64,000 nt of DNA from CAVPNY01 sp963706905. GTDB lineage: Bacteria > Chloroflexota > Anaerolineae > Anaerolineales > UBA4823. This document shows, in pieces, positions 34,808 to 44,796 of the stretch; within the stretch, counting starts at the first letter, position 1, and every line of letters begins with the position of its first letter. Position numbers and translations under genes: made by a program. The notes under the pieces were generated by a model. It did no database searches. It was not told the origin of the DNA and worked only from the letters and a program-made list of their open reading frames with translations. The stretch spans positions 124,001-188,000 of the forward strand of contig CAVPNY010000018.1 of NCBI GenBank assembly GCA_963706905.1, read 5' to 3'.

Positions 34808-36214
34808 ATGGATGCTTCAATGCTGGCCAGCCTGTCTCAGGACCTGGAAAAATGGCTTAAGCCTTATCAGGAAGGATTTACCCGCTTCGAACGCCTGCCC
34901 GAGCAGGGCATGGCGCGCGACGAGATTATCACGGAGTTGGAGCGGTTGAAATCGATTGAGGAGAAGCGCTGGAAAGACGGTTTTGTCTCTGGTGCAGTCT
35001 ATCACGGTGACGAAGCGCATATCGATTTCATCAACAAAGTCTACACGATTTACTCCCAAAGCAACCCGCTTCACCCCGATGTGTGGCCCAGCGCCTCCAA
35101 GTTCGAGGCTGAGATCGTTTCGATGACCGCCGGTATGCTGGGCGCTGACAAGACCAGTGACCCGATTGTCGGGGTGGTTTCCTCCGGCGGGACAGAGAGC
35201 ATCCTGCTGGCGATCAAGACATACCGCGACTGGGCGCGCGCCACCAAAGGCATCACTGCCCCGGAGATCGTCGCACCAACCACCGCCCATGTTGCTTTCG
35301 ACAAGGCTGGCGAATACTTCGGTATCAAGGTGATCCGCGTCCCGGTTGGGCCGGATTTTCGCGCGGATGTCGCCGCGATGCGCCAGGCAGTCACCCCTAA
35401 CACCATCGCCCTGGTGGGTTCTGCGCCGCCTTTCCCTCACGGCATCGTAGACCCAATCGAGGAGCTATCCGAGATCGCCCGCGAGCACGGCATCGGCTTC
35501 CACACCGATGGCTGCCTGGGGGGCTTCATCCTGCCCTGGGCTGAGAAGCTGGGCTACCCTGTCCCGCCTTTTGACTTCCGCCTGCCTGGAGTAACCTCCA
35601 TTTCGGCGGATACCCACAAATATGGCTACACGGCGAAAGGCACCTCGGTGATTCTCTACCGCGGTTACGAGCTGCGCCATTACCAGTACTTCGCGGCGGC
35701 GGATTGGCCGGGCGGAATCTACTTCTCTCCAACTTTCGCCGGCAGCCGGCCTGGCGCGCTCGGCGCAATTGCCTGGGCGACGATGGTCTCCTTGGGCGAG
35801 CAGGGTTATCTGGAAGCTGCCCGCCGCATCCTGGAGACGACTGCCTGGCTCACCCAGGAGATGCGCCTGATCCCGGAGATTGAAGTGATTGGCGACCCAA
35901 TTTTCCTGATCGCTTTTCGCTCAGAATCGCTGAATGTCTACCAGGTTATGGAATATATGACCCAGCGCATGTGGAGCCTGAATGGCCTGAACCTGCCGCC
36001 CAGCTTGCATCTGTGCGTTACGCTGCGCCACACCCAGCCTGGCGTCAAGGAGCGTTTCATCAAAGACCTTAAGGAGGCTATCGAGTATGTTAAACAAAAC
36101 CCACAAGCCTCCGAAGGCCTTGGCCCGATCTACGGCATGTCCTCCAGCGTCGAGATGCGCGGCATGGTGAAAGAAGTGCTGGGGTGGGTGATGGATTTGA
36201 TGTACAAGGTGTAA
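34808..36214 (+). CDS. Sphingosine-1-phosphate lyase homologue (PLP-dependent)
   Basis: A 468-residue group II PLP-dependent lyase. Landmarks of the S1P lyase family are FVSGAVYHGDEAHIDFINKV, the cofactor loop VSSGGTESILLAIKTYRDWA, HVAFDKAGEYFGIKV, the aspartate in FHTDGCLGGF, and the PLP lysine in SADTHKYGYTAKGTSV. A C-terminal 'SLHLCVTLRHTQPG' is also characteristic. The eukaryotic enzyme cleaves sphingosine-1-phosphate to phosphoethanolamine and an aldehyde. It is membrane-anchored there; this copy has no transmembrane segment and is soluble. A bacterial member could act on another phosphoethanolamine-type substrate. Length agrees with bacterial homologues. Confidence 0.85.
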   Translation: MDASMLASLSQDLEKWLKPYQEGFTRFERLPEQGMARDEIITELERLKSIEEKRWKDGFVSGAVYHGDEAHIDFINKVYTIYSQSNPLHPDVWPSASKFEAEIVSMTAGMLGADKTSDPIVGVVSSGGTESILLAIKTYRDWARATKGITAPEIVAPTTAHVAFDKAGEYFGIKVIRVPVGPDFRADVAAMRQAVTPNTIALVGSAPPFPHGIVDPIEELSEIAREHGIGFHTDGCLGGFILPWAEKLGYPVPPFDFRLPGVTSISADTHKYGYTAKGTSVILYRGYELRHYQYFAAADWPGGIYFSPTFAGSRPGALGAIAWATMVSLGEQGYLEAARRILETTAWLTQEMRLIPEIEVIGDPIFLIAFRSESLNVYQVMEYMTQRMWSLNGLNLPPSLHLCVTLRHTQPGVKERFIKDLKEAIEYVKQNPQASEGLGPIYGMSSSVEMRGMVKEVLGWVMDLMYKV

Positions 36215-36228
36215 TACCTCACCCCCAG

Positions 36229-36267
36229 CCCCTCTCCTGGTGACAATCTTTGTCACCAGGAGAGGGG
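36229..36267. repeat. Perfect 17-bp hairpin, left flank of the DUF559 gene
   Basis: CCCCTCTCCTGGTGACA (36229-36245) pairs perfectly with 36251-36267 around ATCTT. It starts 15 bases after the S1P-lyase stop and ends 14 bases before the DUF559 start. It shares the core CCCCTCTCCTG with the right-hand hairpin at 36653. Confidence 0.85.
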
Positions 36268-36280
36268 TGTCGGAGTTAGA

Positions 36281-36880
36281 ATGCCCGAAAAGACAAGAGG
36301 AACTACATCGTATACAATCGTTCAGGCTGCCCGGGATGCCAGGCGTCACCCGACCCAGGCCGAGGAGAAGCTCTGGGAGGCAATTCGGGGACGCAGGCTG
36401 GCTGGCTTGAAATTCCGTAGGCAACATCCATACGGACCATTCATCCTCGACGCTTTCTGTGTCCAGCACCAGATCGAAATCGAAGTCGATGGTGGCATCC
36501 ATGCAAATCCCGACCAGATCGTCTACGATAACGCCCGCACACAATATCTCAACGCGCATGGCATTCGGGTTCTGCGGTTTACCAATGAGCAAGTGTTGAT
36601 CCACATCGATGGAGTTTTAAATGACATCCTCAATGCAGTTCAACTCCTGATCTCCCCCTCTCCTGAAGCATGGTTTGAGCTTCAGGAGAGGGGGATAGGA
36701 GGTGAGGTGTGGGAAAACTCATCACCATCGTCGGTAACTCCGGCATCGGTAAAACCACTTTCGCCCAGCAGTTATGCCACCTGGGTCCTTTTTCCACCGG
36801 GTTGGAGCAGCATGTCGAGCGATCTTTTCAGGTGCTGTTCTCCCAGGATCTGCTGCGCTACGCCCTGGCAAACCAGATAG
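36281..36880 (+). CDS. DUF559 endonuclease-like protein
   Basis: The frame encodes 199 residues, but only the first ~120 are typical of DUF559, a small PD-(D/E)XK/Vsr-like nuclease domain. Signature elements are ARDARRHPTQAEEKLWEAIR, RRLAGLKFRRQHPYGPFILD, IEIEVDGGIHANPDQ and GIRVLRFTNEQVLIH. The Asp and Glu of these motifs would form the catalytic centre. After about residue 122 the frame runs through a perfect hairpin and 172 bases into the deoxynucleoside kinase gene, where its sequence is a shadow of that gene. The genuine stop was probably lost or lies in a frameshifted position. The gene is bracketed by hairpins with a shared core, suggesting a mobile cassette. Confidence 0.75.
   Translation: MPEKTRGTTSYTIVQAARDARRHPTQAEEKLWEAIRGRRLAGLKFRRQHPYGPFILDAFCVQHQIEIEVDGGIHANPDQIVYDNARTQYLNAHGIRVLRFTNEQVLIHIDGVLNDILNAVQLLISPSPEAWFELQERGIGGEVWENSSPSSVTPASVKPLSPSSYATWVLFPPGWSSMSSDLFRCCSPRICCATPWQTR
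36653..36695. repeat. Perfect 17-bp hairpin, right flank of the DUF559 gene
   Basis: TCCCCCTCTCCTGAAGC (36653-36669) pairs perfectly with 36679-36695 around a 9-nt loop. It ends just before the ribosome binding site of the kinase gene. The CCCCTCTCCTG core is identical to the left hairpin at 36229, but the inner halves differ, so the two are related elements, not exact copies. Confidence 0.85.
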
Positions 36881-37320
36881 ATTATCTGCTTTTCCGCGCC
36901 GAGCAGGAAAGAGCAATCCGGCAAGGGGAGCTGACCGGCGTCATGGATGGCGGCCTCGATCAGGACTTCATCGTCTTTACCCGACTTTTTTACCGCCGGG
37001 GATATCTCACTGAGGCAGAATACCGCCTTTGCGAGCGGATGTACCGCTTCATTCGCCAGGTACTGCCGCCGCCAGACCTGATCATCCGGCTGGTGGCGCC
37101 GCTGGAGGTGATCGCTGCACGCTATGCCCGGCGTAGCCGTGGGCTGGAGATAGCTAAAATCGAAGACCTGGAGGAAATGGAGCATCTGTTGGATGATTGG
37201 TTGGGCGCCGTCACAGACAGCCCCATCCTGACGATTGACGTCAGCGACGATGATCCTGGTTATATCCGGGTGCTGGGAGAAGTGGGACCAGCGTTGAATT
37301 ATCACCTGAACAATTGGTGA
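36709..37320 (+). CDS. Deoxynucleoside kinase
   Basis: A 203-residue dNK-family kinase that phosphorylates deoxynucleosides in the salvage pathway. The P-loop is IVGNSGIGKTTFAQ (about residues 6-19). The GLEQHVERSF and RAEQERAIRQGELTGVMDGG regions correspond to the substrate and DRS-like segments, and the lid follows in ARYARRSRGLE. The GTG at 36709 is preferred since AGGAGGTGAG lies directly upstream, inside the DUF559 reading frame. The DRS motif is changed to VMDGGLDQD, so nucleoside preference cannot be stated. It converges with the Nudix gene. Confidence 0.82.
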   Translation: MGKLITIVGNSGIGKTTFAQQLCHLGPFSTGLEQHVERSFQVLFSQDLLRYALANQIDYLLFRAEQERAIRQGELTGVMDGGLDQDFIVFTRLFYRRGYLTEAEYRLCERMYRFIRQVLPPPDLIIRLVAPLEVIAARYARRSRGLEIAKIEDLEEMEHLLDDWLGAVTDSPILTIDVSDDDPGYIRVLGEVGPALNYHLNNW

Positions 37321-37340
37321 AACCTTTCATTTGATAACAT

Positions 37341-38022
37341 TCACGGGAAGCACCGTCGAGTTCTTACTTCCTCCACTGCCTCTGGTTTGAAGCGATACAA
37401 TTTCGCCGGGCGGCCTTTGCCGCTGCGTACATGCATGGTGGATTCTGATGAACCCGGCCTTCTGCATATGCCGCTGGAAACTGCGCGGCTCTTGTTTGGC
37501 CCCCAGGACTACCTCATAGATATGCTGCAGCTCGCTCAATGTAAATTCATCCGGCATCAGCTGGAATCCAACCGCACTGGTCTCCAGTTTGTAGCGCAGG
37601 CGGTGCGTGGCATAATCCAGGATCTCGGTGTGATCAAAGGCCAACTCGGGCACAGCCTCCACCGGGAACCAGCCTACCTGGGCGGCGTCGCTGCCTGCCT
37701 CCCCCTGGTGCAGGCTATTGTAGGGCAGCAGAGCGAAATAAGCCACGCTGACAACTCGCCCGCGTGGGTCGCGCCCGGGGTCGCCGTAAGTATAGAGCTG
37801 CTCCAGGTAAGCGTTATCAACCCCGGTCTCCTCTTCTAATTCACGCGCCGCGGCGTGTTCCAGCGGTTCATCCATTTCTACAAAGCCCCCTGGCAGCGCC
37901 CAGCGACCCTGAAAAGGCGAGTGGGCGCGTTGCACCAGTAGCACATTCAATTGCTCGTCTCTTATGGCGAAGATCGCCACATCAACTGTCAGACTGGGGC
38001 GCGGGTGCTCATAGGTGTACAT
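37341..38022 (-). CDS. Nudix hydrolase with NrtR-like winged helix (frameshifted C-terminus)
   Basis: The N-terminal domain has the Nudix box GGFVEMDEPLEHAAARELEEE and the strand 'LNVLLVQRAHSPFQGRWALP'. The next segment, DEFTLSELQHIYEVVLG, begins the winged helix of NrtR/ADP-ribose-type regulators. In the open frame the C-terminus is nonsense, but one base over it reads STMHVRSGKGRPAKLYRF, the family's conserved RGxGRPAxLY end, and stops at 37341. A shift near 37455-37462 (GGCCGGG) therefore splits the gene. Such proteins act as ADP-ribose-responsive repressors of NAD genes or as hydrolases. The Nudix box glutamates are intact, so hydrolysis is possible. Confidence 0.82.
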
Positions 38023-38087
38023 GATGGAAGCTTATCTGAGATGAGTTCAGATGATCGAAGATTTGGATAATATCGTCAGTCCGACTA

Positions 38088-40080
38088 TTAATCGGGTTTC
38101 AAGCAGGCGAATTGATATGCGTCTAAAACAAGATTTTCCATAATGACCTGTTTTCCACTGACCAGGTCAGTGAATTCATAGCTTAGTCCGTATAGACGCA
38201 ACTGATTTCCGGCAATCACCTGATCCGCCTCGCTGAAGTTTGCCAGCAATACAAGCCGTTCATCCCCAGCAATCCGCACGTATCCCAAAACGTTCTCGTT
38301 GCCAGTGTCGATTACCTGCATTTCAATTCCACCGAAGGCGGGATGTTCTTTTCGCAAGGTTATCAAATGCCTCAGGCGTTGGAAGATCTGCCCCTCCAGG
38401 GTGCGAGTCTCCAGGCGGCGTGCCATTTTCTCCCAATCGATCCCTGGGCGGTGCACCCAACGGCTGTCGTCCACTTTTGCAGGGTCATCCCGGAAGTGAT
38501 AATCATTGAGGGTCCCAATTTCATCCCCCAGGTAGATCAGCGGAATCCCAGCCACAGTAATAATTACAGCGTAGAGAAGCAGTAGACGCCGGATAGCTAG
38601 CTCGACTTCGACTTCGGTCTCTTCCTTTAGTGCTTTCTCCAACCCGACCAGTGAGGCTGCCATCCCAGAAATGCGCGCGTCCCCGGTCTTGAGATTTTCC
38701 TGGAAAGGCAAGCCCCGGGCGAAACTGCCCGGAAAACGCCCACTAAAGAAGTCGTTCAGAAAGCGGCGGTGATCGTAGCCGTTGATATTCAAGCGGGCAG
38801 CATCTTCATCTGAGAAAGTCCAGCCGATATCATCATGGCAACGCACGTAATTAACCCAGGCGCATCCGGTGGGTATTTTTTGCCGCTCGCGTAAAGCCAA
38901 ATTTAATAAACGCACTTCACGGGTGGCGAGCGAGTTCCACAACAATGCCATCAACAATGGATTGTAAGAGAGTTGGCATTCATACGGGCTGATGTACTTA
39001 ATCACTTCGTCGGGGTGAACTATGGCTTCGGATTTGAAAATCATAGATGGAGCAACAATGTGTGTAAGGGAATTGAAAGCCTGGATCAACATGTGTGCTT
39101 CCGGGAGATTCTCACAATTGGTACCTAATTGTTTCCAGATAAAAGCAACTGCATCCAGGCGCAGCACCTCGACGCCAATATTAGCCAGGAAAAGCAGCTC
39201 GGTTGCCATTCGATTGAACACTTCCGGGTTGGCGTAGTTCAAGTCCCACTGGTATTTGTGGAAGGTGGTCCATACCCAACGCTGCATCTCCGGGAAATAC
39301 GTGAATGATCCGGGGTGCTCATCAGGAAAGATTTCGCGCAGGTGAGCTTCATACGCATCCGGCATTTTCCGGTTTGGGAAGGTGCGGTAATACTCCAGGT
39401 GAGCAGGATCGCCAGTTTTAAGCGCGCAATGCCCATTCGCTCTCATCGGAGGTGTGGTTAAAGACAAAATCCAAGACCAGACTAATACGCTCCTGACGCA
39501 ATTGGCGCGCCAGATCGCCTAACTGCTCAATTGTCCCGAGAGATGGATTGACCTCCCGGTAGCTGCTGATGGCATAGCCGCCATCATTCTCCGGCATGGG
39601 AGTGCGAAATAGCGGCATCAAGTGTAAGTAAGTCAACCCCAGCTCTTTGAAGTAAGGAATTTTTTCAACAATCCCGGTCAAATCGCCTGTGAATTGATCA
39701 ACATAACATACACCACCCACCATCTGGTTGGATTGAAACCAATCCGGGTGTTTTTCCCTTTCTAAGTCGAGCAGCTTGAGATCCTCAGGGCGTTCAATCC
39801 AAGAACGCGCCAAAATAAACAACAACTGTTCAAGGTGAAAGAAGAAGTCATACTGGTCCCCATACAGGTACACCAGGATCCGAAAAAGCGGGGAGAAATT
39901 GGCTGCAAGCCGCTTGCAGAAGATATCCCATTCTTGCGGTTTCGAATTAATGTAAGTAGAGTAGTGATGCTCCAGACGAGGCATCAAGCGCTTTAACGAG
40001 ACAGCTACCTGGTATTCCAGCCATTGGGGATTGGCTGCCAGATCTCTCGAATTACCTGGGCATGAATTGTCTAGATCCAT
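38088..40080 (-). CDS. Amylosucrase (GH13, one frameshift)
   Basis: Two frames join at 39418-39422: '...TSDESEWALRA' continues as 'KTGDPAHLEYYRTFPNR' if one T is removed from GCGCTTAAAAC. The reconstructed ~660 residues match amylosucrase, which transfers glucose from sucrose to alpha-glucan. GH13 regions are visible: LVLDFVFNHTSDE (I), VEVLRLDAVAFIWKQLG (II, nucleophile Asp), IFKSEAIVHPDEV (III, acid/base Glu) and NYVRCHDDIGWTF (IV). The N-terminal helical domain (LEYQVAVSLKRLMPRLEHHY) is typical. The ATG at 40080 follows AAAGGGATCAAT. It is the last gene of the sugar operon, 10 bases after trehalose synthase. Confidence 0.88.
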
Positions 40081-40090
40081 ATTGATCCCT

Positions 40091-41725
40091 TTAACAAGAT
40101 AGCCACCTGTAATCATACGGTTGTATTATCAGGTCCAGCCTGTGAGGTTCGTCCAAGTTGATAAGTTTGCCGATCAGCAGATCACGAAGAGTTGTGCTCG
40201 TTTGAGGCAGGTCCAGGTGGATTTCTTGGGCTTGTTCAGACAGGTTCTGCAGAATCAGCATGTGCTCTGCGCCAGTGGTGCGCCAATATGCCGCGATGGT
40301 GTCATTTTTGGGAGCGAGCTGGGCTGCCCAGGAGAAATCTCCCCAGCCGAAAGCCGGGTGCGCTTTGCGAATCTGGATCATACGCCGTACCAGATTCAGG
40401 AGCGAGGCCGGGTCATTCTCCTGGTTTGCGATGTTGATCTGTTCGATGCCGAACTCGGCTGTCTGGATCAGAGGTGCGTATAGAAGTGCAGGATCGGCAG
40501 TGGAAAAGCCGCCGTTGCGATCTTTCTTCCACTGCATGGGTGTGCGCACGCCATTGCGGTCAGGCAGCCCAGATATTATCTCCCATGCCGATCTCATCGC
40601 CGTAATACACGATCGGCGAGCCGGGCAGCGTGAACAGCAAGGAGTACGCCAGCTCGATCTTGCGCCGGTCGTTGTCCAGCAGTGGTGCCAACCGTCGGCG
40701 GATGCCCAAGTTCAGGCGCATGCGTGGGTCGGGGGCGTATTCCTGCCACATCCACTGGCGCTCTTCCTCGGTGACCATCTCTAACGTCAGCTCATCGTGG
40801 TTACGCAAAAAGGTACACCACTGGCAATTCTCGGGGATGTGCGGGGTGCGTTCCATGACCCAGGCGAGCGGGCCAGCAGATCCTTTGCGTAGGGCCATGA
40901 TAGACCCGCGGCATGAGTGGAAAGTGGAAACCCATGTGGAACTCATCCCCATCACCGAAATAAGGGCGTACGTCTTCTGGCCACTGGTTAGCCTCGCACA
41001 GCAGGACGCGGTCTGGGTAGTGTTCGTCAAGAAATTTGCGCAGGTGTTTCAAATAGGCGTGGGTTTCCGGCAGGTTCTCGCAGTTAGTGCCCTCTCGCTC
41101 GAATAAGTATGGCACCGCATCTGCCCGAAAGCCATCCACGCCTAAGTCTAGCCAGTAACGCATCACGTCGAGCATGGCTTCCTGGACAGCAGGGTTGTCG
41201 TAATTCAAGTCAGGCTGGCTGGAATAAAAACGGTGGAAGAAGAACTGGCCGGCCTGTTCATCCCAGGTCCAGTTTGATTTCTCTGTATCGAGAAAGATAA
41301 TGCGGGTGTCGGAATATTTCTGGTCAGTATCAGACCAGACGTAATAATCCCGGTAAGGCGAATTGAGATCGCTTCGGGCAGCCTGGAACCAGGGATGCTG
41401 GTCGGAGGTGTGGTTGAGCACCAGGTCAGCGATCACGCGCATGCCGCGCTGGTGGGCGGCACGATAGAAGATCTCGAAAGTCCTCCAATGTGCCAAAATC
41501 CGGGTGGATGGAGTAATAATCAGCGATATCGTAACCATCATCGAGCAGGGGGAAATCATAGAGTGGCAGCAGCCATAAGCAGTCCACCCCAAGGCGCTGT
41601 AAGTAGTCCAACTTCGTGATCAACCCACGCAGGTCACCGTGCCCGTCACTGTTGCTGTCACAGAAAGCGCGCACATAGACTTCGTAAAAAACCGCGTTCT
41701 TATACCATAAGTCAGGATGTTTCAT
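40091..41725 (-). CDS. treS: Trehalose synthase / maltose alpha-D-glucosyltransferase (several frameshifts)
   Basis: Four overlapping frames together give a complete TreS of about 545 residues: 41725-41430 (KNAVFYEVYVRAF, DSNSDGHGDLRGL), 41470-40910 (LVLNHTSDQHPWF, DLGVDGFRADAVPYL, CEANQWPEDV), 40920-40565 (FLRNHDELTLEMV, GSPIVYYGDEIGMGDN) and 40597-40091 (NGVRTPMQWKKDRNGGFS). All GH13 catalytic residues are present (Asp in FRADAV, Glu in CEANQ, Asp in NHDEL). The enzyme interconverts maltose and trehalose; no C-terminal maltokinase is fused. At least three single-base shifts, none removing a domain, suggest consensus errors. A TTG at 41743 overlapping the GH1 stop is an alternative start. 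Confidence 0.85.
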
Positions 41726-41739
41726 TTTGAGTAATGGGA

Positions 41740-43090
41740 TCAAATGGCGATGCCGTTGTCGGCGATGACGTGTTTGTACCAGATAGCACTGGCTTTCGGA
41801 GTGCGTTTCTGAAAATCATAATTCACATGGACCAGGCCGAAGCGCGGCCGGTATCCCTCGGCCCACTCGAAATTGTCCATCAGGCTCCAAACAAAATACC
41901 CACCTACATTTACCCCAGATTGAATGGCGGTATGGATGGCGTGCAGATGGGTGCGCAGGTAATCAATCCGTCCCCAATCGTTGATCGCCCCTGTATCATT
42001 GGGAGTATCTGGCATTGCACAGCCATTTTCGGTGACATAGATCTTTGCCGGGTGGTAGCGTTGCTGAATATCCTTGAGGACATTGGTCAGGCCGCCGGGA
42101 TAGGTGCCCCAGCCCATTTCTGTGCACCCCCAGCCGGGTGCGGAAAGCGGCTCTAACCTGGCTTTGAGCGGCGAAGCATATACGTGATGGGCAACCGTAT
42201 GCGCCCGGTAGTAATTGATCCCCAGAAAATCGATCGGCTGGTGGATAGCCTCCAAATCGCCGGGCTTGATCTTAGGGCGATGCGGGCCGATCCAATCGAA
42301 CAGCAGGTCAGGATATACCCCTTTAAAGAGTAGGATCCAGGAACAGGTTCGTGACTTCCTGGTAGACACGCTGGCAGGCAGCCACGTCCTCCAGGCCTCG
42401 ACTGGCAGGGAGGTAATGATTTATGTCGACTACCAGACCAATTTGACCGGGGTAGCCGCCCTGGCGGAAGAGCTGCACGACGTTGCCGTGCGCCACCAGC
42501 ATGTGATGCGCGGCCTGGTAGGCCTGCGAATAATTGCAGATCCCAGGTGCATGATAACCATATCCATATCCCAGGAAGGCTGCCACCCAGGGTTCGTTGT
42601 GTGTATCCCACACCTTAACTCTGTCGCCAAGATGATCCAACATTAAACGGGCGTAATCAATGAACCAAGCGATGCTGTCCCGGTTTGGCCAGCCGCCTCT
42701 GTCCATCAATGCCTGCGGGAAATCCCAATGGTTGAGTAGTGTGACCGGCTCAATTCCAGCCTCCAGCAGCTGGTCGACCAGCCGGTTGTAAAAGTCCAAG
42801 CCTTGAGGATTAGGTCTGCCAGTCCCTTCCGGTAGCACGCGTGACCAGGCGATTGAAAACCGGAAGGATTGGATTCCCAACTCTTTCATGATCGCCACAT
42901 CATCCAGCATACGATAGTAGAATTCGCAGGCGGTATCCCCAGTGTCTCCGTTATTAACATGGAACGGTGTATGAGCGAAACGATCCCAGATGCTCTCTCC
43001 TTTCCCGTCCTTGTTCCAGGCTCCTTCGATCTGGTAGGCCGAGGTGGAGGCACCCCAAACAAATCCATCTGGAAAGCTTAGTTTCTGCAT
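41740..43090 (-). CDS. GH1 beta-glucosidase (one frameshift)
   Basis: The first frame covers residues 1-256 with the family opening FPDGFVWGASTSAYQIEGAW and the acid/base motif VWDTHNEPWVA. The second frame resumes near 42330 (FKGVYPDLLFDWIG) and carries the nucleophile motif KIYVTENGCA and GYFVWSLMDNFEWAEGY. Joining 'NLFLDP' with 'LLFKGVYPDL' gives a complete ~450-residue enzyme. GH1 retaining glucosidases release terminal glucose or other hexoses from disaccharides; there is no signal peptide, so it cleaves sugars taken up by the adjacent transporter. The ATG at 43090 is followed directly by the conserved start of the family. Confidence 0.9.
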
Positions 43091-43177
43091 AGATACTCCT
43101 CAAATCATCATATCCAGGCACGATACAGATTCCAGCATACCACTGCGGCCTAGAGTCCGATATTTCATAACTGGAGC

Positions 43178-43648
43178 TTACTCCATCTTGTTTTGGTCAG
43201 AGGCGGGTACCTGCTTTGGAACATTCAGCAGCAACGCCAGCGCAGTGGCGGTGATCAGGCCAACCAACGCACCGGTTGAGATCAGGCCTGGCAGGAATGC
43301 CAGGCCTGTCGTCCAGGCGATAATATTGATGATCACCCACCAGCCAGCCCAATGCACCTCGCGCCTTAATATTAACCATTGGGCTATTCCAATCACACTG
43401 CCGATCACCAGACCTGCCAGGAATTCCATCCCAACGGGTATGAGTGCAAAGGTAATTGTCGATCCCAGCGTCCAGCCGGCAGTTGTCGCCAGGATCCACT
43501 GCCACGCTTTTTTAAAATATCGTTGCAGGAGGAACCATTGCAGGATTCCAATGGCAAGTCCCGTGGTAACCATGGCCAGGTTGGGCAGGAGCAGCCTGCC
43601 CAACACCCAGCCTACACTGGTCGCCATGATCCACAGGAACCATAGCAT
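43178..43648 (-). CDS. Small multi-spanning membrane protein
   Basis: A 156-residue hydrophobic protein with five or six predicted transmembrane segments and repeated 'AxGxxxGxxQWLxLRR' units (GLAIGILQWFLLQRYFKKAW; GSVIGIAQWLILRREVHWAG). The repeats suggest an internal duplication. Such proteins are common in Chloroflexota genomes, but no function is established that I know of. It lies in the sugar operon between the second permease and GH1, yet nothing shows it takes part in transport. No good ATG with a ribosome binding site is visible; the true start may be a few codons upstream. Confidence 0.6.
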   Translation of the reverse strand: MLWFLWIMATSVGWVLGRLLLPNLAMVTTGLAIGILQWFLLQRYFKKAWQWILATTAGWTLGSTITFALIPVGMEFLAGLVIGSVIGIAQWLILRREVHWAGWWVIINIIAWTTGLAFLPGLISTGALVGLITATALALLLNVPKQVPASDQNKME

Positions 43649-43683
43649 CCAATCGAATGAAAACCGGTCTTGCGATTCGATGC

Positions 43684-44795
43684 TTAACCCTTCACCGAGC
43701 CAGCCAGCAAGCCGCGCACGAAGTAGCGTTGCAGTGAGAAGAACACCACCAGCGGCAGGATCATGGTCACGAACGCCCCTGCGGTCAGGAGCTGCCAGTC
43801 GCTGCCAAACGTGCCGGTGAGATCAGCCAGCGCTGCGTGACGACCTTGAAATTGGGATCTGATGCCCAGGAAGACCAGCGCCACCAGGTAGTCATTCCAA
43901 ACCCACAAGAACTGGAAGATGGCAAAGGAGGCCAGGGCCGGCACAGACAGCGGCAGCACCAGCTTGGTGAATACGGTAAAGTGCGAGGCGCCATCGATGA
44001 AGGCCGATTCAAAGGTCTCGCGCGGCAAGGTGCTGATATAGTTGAACAGCAGATAGGTCGCCAGTGCCAGGCCAAAGCCGGTATGCGCCAGCCACACCGC
44101 CAGGAAAGTGCCGTTTAATCCCAGGCTGTTGTAATCCCGCAGGATCGGCACCAGGGCGATCTGCAGCGGGACAACCAACAAGCCCAACGATCATGATGAA
44201 CAACAATCGCCGGCCGGGGAAATTCATCCAGGCAAAGGCATAGGCCGCGAAGGCGGCGATCAGGATCGGGATGATGGTTGAAGGGATCGACACTGCCAGG
44301 CTGTTCAAGAACGCCTGAGACATATCCTGGCCAGGCATCACCTCCACGGTTACCATCTGGATTGGTGATTTCAACGCCAGTACCCAGGAGCACTTCTTTG
44401 TAGTTATCCAGCGTGAAATCCCAGCTAACCGTCCAGATCTACTTTCTGAACTTCGATGCTGCCCCAGGCGTTTATTGCCCACCCAGGTGACGCGGGTTTT
44501 CCCATCGGGCGATTCGATCCCCGTCGCGCAGTTGATCGAAGGTCACCCGTTACACCTTCACACTTCCATAATCCCATCCGGATCCAAGCCCAAGTACCTT
44601 TGGATCGGAGCTCGGCTACTGTCTCCCATTCGCGATGAGGGAATACCATTCCACCAGCCCGAAGTCTGGATATCAAAGCGGCGTTGCGAAACGATGAAAT
44701 GAACAGCCCCAGGTCGGGGATGCTCCAGATGATTACCAGGAGCAGCAGGACGCCATTGACCAACAAAGGGTCCAGATCAGCTCTGTCTTCTTCAT
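43684..44795 (-). CDS. ABC sugar permease, AglG/MalG type (frameshifted)
   Basis: The gene starts at ATG 44795 (MKKTELIWTL), just after the other permease gene stop. Shifts occur near 44768, in the 44420-44470 loop and near 44180. The parts are 'LVNGVLLLLVIIWSIPDLGL' (first helix), a long external loop (MVFPHREWETV...), 'AFLNSLAVSIPSTIIPILIA', 'FPGRRLLFIMIVGL', the cytosolic EAA loop 'TFESAFIDGASHFTVFTKL' and the end 'YFVRGLLAGSVKG'. About 370 residues with a long first loop is the AglG arrangement. It carries alpha-glucosides across the membrane with the partner permease and binding protein. No ATPase gene is nearby. Confidence 0.82.
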
Positions 44796-44796
44796 G

